From JAHFUI01 sp041485905 (GTDB lineage Bacteria > Acidobacteriota > Vicinamibacteria > Vicinamibacterales > CAVVIG01), in the NCBI GenBank assembly GCA_041485905.1, contig JBGPKK010000195.1:1-8535 (forward strand): a stretch of DNA of 8,535 nt, read 5' to 3'. This document shows, one piece after another, positions 6,978 to 8,535 of this stretch (positions within the stretch are counted from its first letter, which is position 1; each line of letters begins with the position of its first letter). The notes below the pieces were generated by a model that ran no database searches, was not told the DNA's origin, and was given only the letters and a program-made list of their open reading frames with translations. The position numbers were made by a program, and so were the translations under genes.

Positions 6978-7032
6978 CCGCCTCGGGCGGTAGTCAACGT
7001 CATCGTCACAACCGCCTGGCAAACCGGCCAGG
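6978..7032. terminator. Two small hairpins between convergent genes, possible weak terminator region
   Basis: The 107-bp gap between the ankyrin stop (6974) and the DUF1326 stop (7082) contains two perfect short inverted repeats. CCGCC (6978-6982) pairs with GGCGG (6986-6990) over a 3-nt loop. CCTGGC (7015-7020) pairs with GCCAGG (7027-7032) over a 6-nt loop. Neither is followed by a T-run on either strand, so these are not canonical Rho-independent terminators. Position alone suggests a bidirectional end of transcription. Nothing else was recognised in the gap. Confidence 0.35.
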
Positions 7033-7081
7033 TCGTTGAGGACCTCAGGATTCACGCGAGCGCCGTCTGGTGCATGCCGTG

Positions 7082-7708
7082 TCAGGCAGCGTCAGACAGG
7101 TAGTCAAAGTCCGACGCAAACCCGCACCGACCATGGACCTCCCACCGCAAGGGATGATCTTCTACGCGCATCAGTTCCGTCCGTAACTCTTCGCCCGGAT
7201 GATCGTGGCCCGGAATGCCGCAGGAAACCGGCAGATCAGAGGACACGGGCTCGGTCGCGCGCACTGACACGTAATCACTCGCACGGATGAGCCACCGACG
7301 TGGCCTATGTTCCAGCTCGATCTTGGCGGGACGGACAGCGTAAACTTCGCCGATCGCTGCCGCAAAGTTGCGCACTGGCGTACCTCCCGCCTGACCCAGG
7401 AAAATCTTCGCTAACGCCTCGTGCTGTGCCGAGGTAGCCTGTTCGTCCACGTAGAGACACACGCGCCAAGGCTTGCCAGGCTCGTCATCACGATAAGACC
7501 CGGCAAGCACGACCGAAAGGCTGGACAGATCGAGGTCGCCCCACCGGCCCTTCGTTATGCGCCACGAGAGCGCGAAGTCGCACACGCCGTATGTGGAGCC
7601 TGTTGTCAGTTTGCGGCCGCCCTGGCGCCGGCACGGACAGATCGCATCGCAGTTACAGGCCTCGAAATACGAGCCTGACAGTCGCCAATCGGAACTGGTC
7701 AGAGACAA
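7082..7708 (-). CDS. DUF1326 domain-containing protein
   Basis: The product is 208 aa, close to the usual length of the DUF1326 family, and the domain spans nearly the whole protein. The diagnostic N-terminus reads W8-R-L-S-G-S-Y-F-E-A then CNCDAICPC (Cys18, 20, 24, 26), with a further Cys43 in GVCDF. The clustered cysteines suggest metal or redox chemistry, but no function is established. There is no signal peptide or membrane segment, so it is probably cytoplasmic. The start is TTG at 7708, supported by AAGGA (7720 to 7716 on this strand) 7 nt upstream and by the immediate onset of the domain. In other genomes DUF1326 genes are often beside a DUF2182 membrane protein gene; none is visible here. 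The gene lies downstream of the HEAT-repeat gene on the same strand, separated by 133 bp that contain a large inverted repeat. Confidence 0.88.
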   Translation of the reverse strand: MSLTSSDWRLSGSYFEACNCDAICPCRRQGGRKLTTGSTYGVCDFALSWRITKGRWGDLDLSSLSVVLAGSYRDDEPGKPWRVCLYVDEQATSAQHEALAKIFLGQAGGTPVRNFAAAIGEVYAVRPAKIELEHRPRRWLIRASDYVSVRATEPVSSDLPVSCGIPGHDHPGEELRTELMRVEDHPLRWEVHGRCGFASDFDYLSDAA

Positions 7709-7715
7709 GCACTCT

Positions 7716-7720
7716 TCCTT
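7716..7720 (-). promoter_or_regulatory. Ribosome binding site supporting the TTG start at 7708
   Basis: AAGGA on the minus strand lies 7 nt before TTG 7708. It supports this rare start codon for the DUF1326 gene, since no ATG or GTG that preserves the family N-terminus is available nearby. Confidence 0.65.
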
Positions 7721-7762
7721 TCCGAGCTGACGAATTCGATCCAGAACACCATAACGCGTTCA

Positions 7763-7832
7763 GTTCAACAGCCAGGACTGACCCGCGGCGCGCTCAGACC
7801 CAACGCGCCGTCGGGTCCAGTCCTTGTTGGGC
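7763..7832. repeat. Long imperfect inverted repeat, attC-like ends
   Basis: Arm AGGACTG-ACCCG-CGGCGCG (7774-7792) pairs fully with CGCGCCG-T-CGGGT-C-CAGTCCT (7804-7824). That gives 19 base pairs interrupted only by unpaired T7811 and C7817, with an 11-nt loop. Outside a 3-nt bulge (7771-7773), CAACA (7766-7770) pairs with TGTTG (7825-7829), and two G-T wobbles plus G7763-C7832 extend the stem. The outer seven bases read GTTCAAC and GTTGGGC, which fit the integron attC boxes RYYYAAC and GTTRRRY in either orientation. It starts 9 nt past the HEAT gene stop. No T-run follows on the minus strand, so it is not a standard terminator. The hairpin is certain; its identity (attC, REP-like repeat or attenuator) is not. 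Confidence 0.7.
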
Positions 7833-7841
7833 GGCAGGCCG

Positions 7842-8498
7842 CTACCGCTGTCCTTCAATCTTTTCGATCGCCCTCTGAGCAAACCGTCGGACGTCTGCGC
7901 TCGGATCGGAAAGCGACTTTCGCAATGCCGGCAGCGCCCCCTTCGCGACTGGGCCGATTCCGTAAAGTGCGATGCAGGCGCTGTTCCGGGATCCTTCGTC
8001 GCTATCTGTCAACAACGTGACAAGAGCAGACACCGCTGGCGCCGCGTCCGGACCAATTTCGCCGATCGCTTGCGCCACCCTGGCCCGGACGCTACCGTCA
8101 TCGTCCCGTAAGGCCGCAACGAGCGCGGGCAAGTAGGCTCGGATATCCAGCTTTTGCGCCGGGGCGCGCCAACCGCCCGACAAAACCAAGAGCGCAAGTG
8201 CGACATTCCTCCGGAGCTGAACGTCGGGGTCACGCAGCCCTTCTGCTAGCGCTCGTGATCCCTCATCTCCAAGCTGAAGGAGTTGCTGATACAGTGCGTC
8301 CCGCCGCTGTTCAATCGGATCGATCGTTGCGTCCGAGCGTGCGATGCCAGGCAACGAAGTAGGCAGGTCGCGGAGTTGCCGGACGACTTGGTCTCCGTGG
8401 TTCTGAGCATACGCCGTCAGGCTGAGTGATGGAGCGAGGCTGAGCGCCAAGATCGCCAATGCACGCATGACAACATCAGTGAACCTGAGCTTGGTCAT
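7842..8498 (-). CDS. Exported HEAT-repeat protein
   Basis: The product is 218 aa. Residues 1-31 form a Sec signal peptide (TKLRF n-region, hydrophobic ALAILALSLAP, cleavage at AYA/QN). About four HEAT or PBS-lyase-like helical repeats follow, at about 69-106, 123-149, 156-182 and 189-215. They show the typical pattern of a D-D/S-P turn, then V-R-R/A and A-x-x-A-I/L-x-x-I-G, as in LRDDDGSVRARVAQAIGEIG. HEAT arrays bind other proteins, so a periplasmic scaffold or adaptor role is likely; no catalytic motif is visible. ATG 8498 is preferred because GGAG (8508 to 8505) lies 6 nt upstream. A TTG at 8510 would use up that site, and ATG 8468 lacks one. The gene is complete in the window. Its stop is followed 9 nt later by the large inverted repeat. 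Confidence 0.85.
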   Translation of the reverse strand: MTKLRFTDVVMRALAILALSLAPSLSLTAYAQNHGDQVVRQLRDLPTSLPGIARSDATIDPIEQRRDALYQQLLQLGDEGSRALAEGLRDPDVQLRRNVALALLVLSGGWRAPAQKLDIRAYLPALVAALRDDDGSVRARVAQAIGEIGPDAAPAVSALVTLLTDSDEGSRNSACIALYGIGPVAKGALPALRKSLSDPSADVRRFAQRAIEKIEGQR

Positions 8499-8504
8499 GC
8501 TGTT

Positions 8505-8508
8505 CTCC
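8505..8508 (-). promoter_or_regulatory. Ribosome binding site of the HEAT-repeat gene
   Basis: GGAG on the minus strand lies 6 nt before ATG 8498 and decides this start over the in-frame TTG at 8510 and ATG at 8468. Only 27 bp of upstream sequence remain to the window edge, and no promoter can be assigned in them. Confidence 0.65.
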
Positions 8509-8535
8509 AATGTAACAACCTGCGAGTAGTGCGTA

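Noticed and set aside
7004..7041. Possible second attC after the DUF1326 gene
   Set aside because: CCTCAAC and GTTGTGA on the minus strand violate the RYYYAAC and GTTRRRY rules, the span of 38 bp is too short, and only the small CCTGGC/GCCAGG stem forms.
6989..7106. Direct repeat GGTAGTCAA near 6989 and 7098
   Set aside because: Only about nine bases match and the second copy is within DUF1326 codons; this is consistent with chance.
7591..8111. Two plus-strand open frames across the DUF1326-HEAT junction
   Set aside because: They overlap two well-supported minus-strand genes and their products show no domain, signal peptide or ribosome binding site.
1..8535. CRISPR array, tRNA, rRNA, transposase or phage genes
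   Set aside because: No spaced identical repeats, no cloverleaf or rRNA-like segment and no mobile-element protein motifs were seen. The only tandem array has 7-bp units without spacers.

Overview
The window is GC-rich DNA from a heterotrophic soil-type bacterium. Its gene content suggests Acidobacteriota, probably the class Vicinamibacteria: a Planctomycete-type haem protein (DUF1587/1592/1588/1585 family) next to a Tat-exported DUF1552 protein and a secreted ankyrin protein, with a secreted metallo-beta-lactamase-fold enzyme and a small cytochrome c. This assignment is inferred from gene families and was not checked against any database. Most proteins here carry export signals, so the window mainly concerns envelope or periplasmic biology.

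Layout. Positions 1-873 (minus) encode a complete secreted MBL-fold hydrolase whose stop codon is exactly at the window edge. About 25 bp separate it from a divergent gene, 899-1609 (plus), for a monohaem cytochrome c with an unnamed C-terminal domain. The AT-rich gap looks like a back-to-back promoter. A plus-strand run follows: a two-haem-motif DUF1592-type protein (1667-4084), a DUF1552 protein with a twin-arginine signal (4096-5412), and a secreted ankyrin-repeat protein (5487-6974). The first two are tightly spaced with good ribosome binding sites. The gap before the third is filled by nine tandem 7-bp units. An inverted, 7-nt-periodic counterpart lies inside the signal-peptide codons of the ankyrin gene, so the two could pair around its start codon.

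The strand then switches. Positions 6975-7081 hold two small hairpins between convergent genes. Positions 7082-7708 (minus) encode a DUF1326 protein with an N-terminal cysteine cluster. Positions 7842-8498 (minus) encode an exported HEAT-repeat protein. The 133 bp between these two minus-strand genes contain a long imperfect inverted repeat (7763-7832). Its ends match the degenerate integron attC core boxes and it has two unpaired bases on one arm. It is attC-like but not canonical.

How the parts may work together (inference): the cytochrome, the haem-bearing DUF1592 protein, the Tat-exported DUF1552 protein and the ankyrin scaffold look like one exported redox module of unknown substrate. 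The MBL-fold enzyme is divergently transcribed and may be co-regulated. The DUF1326 and HEAT genes look like a separate unit. No tRNA, rRNA, CRISPR array, transposase or phage gene was seen.
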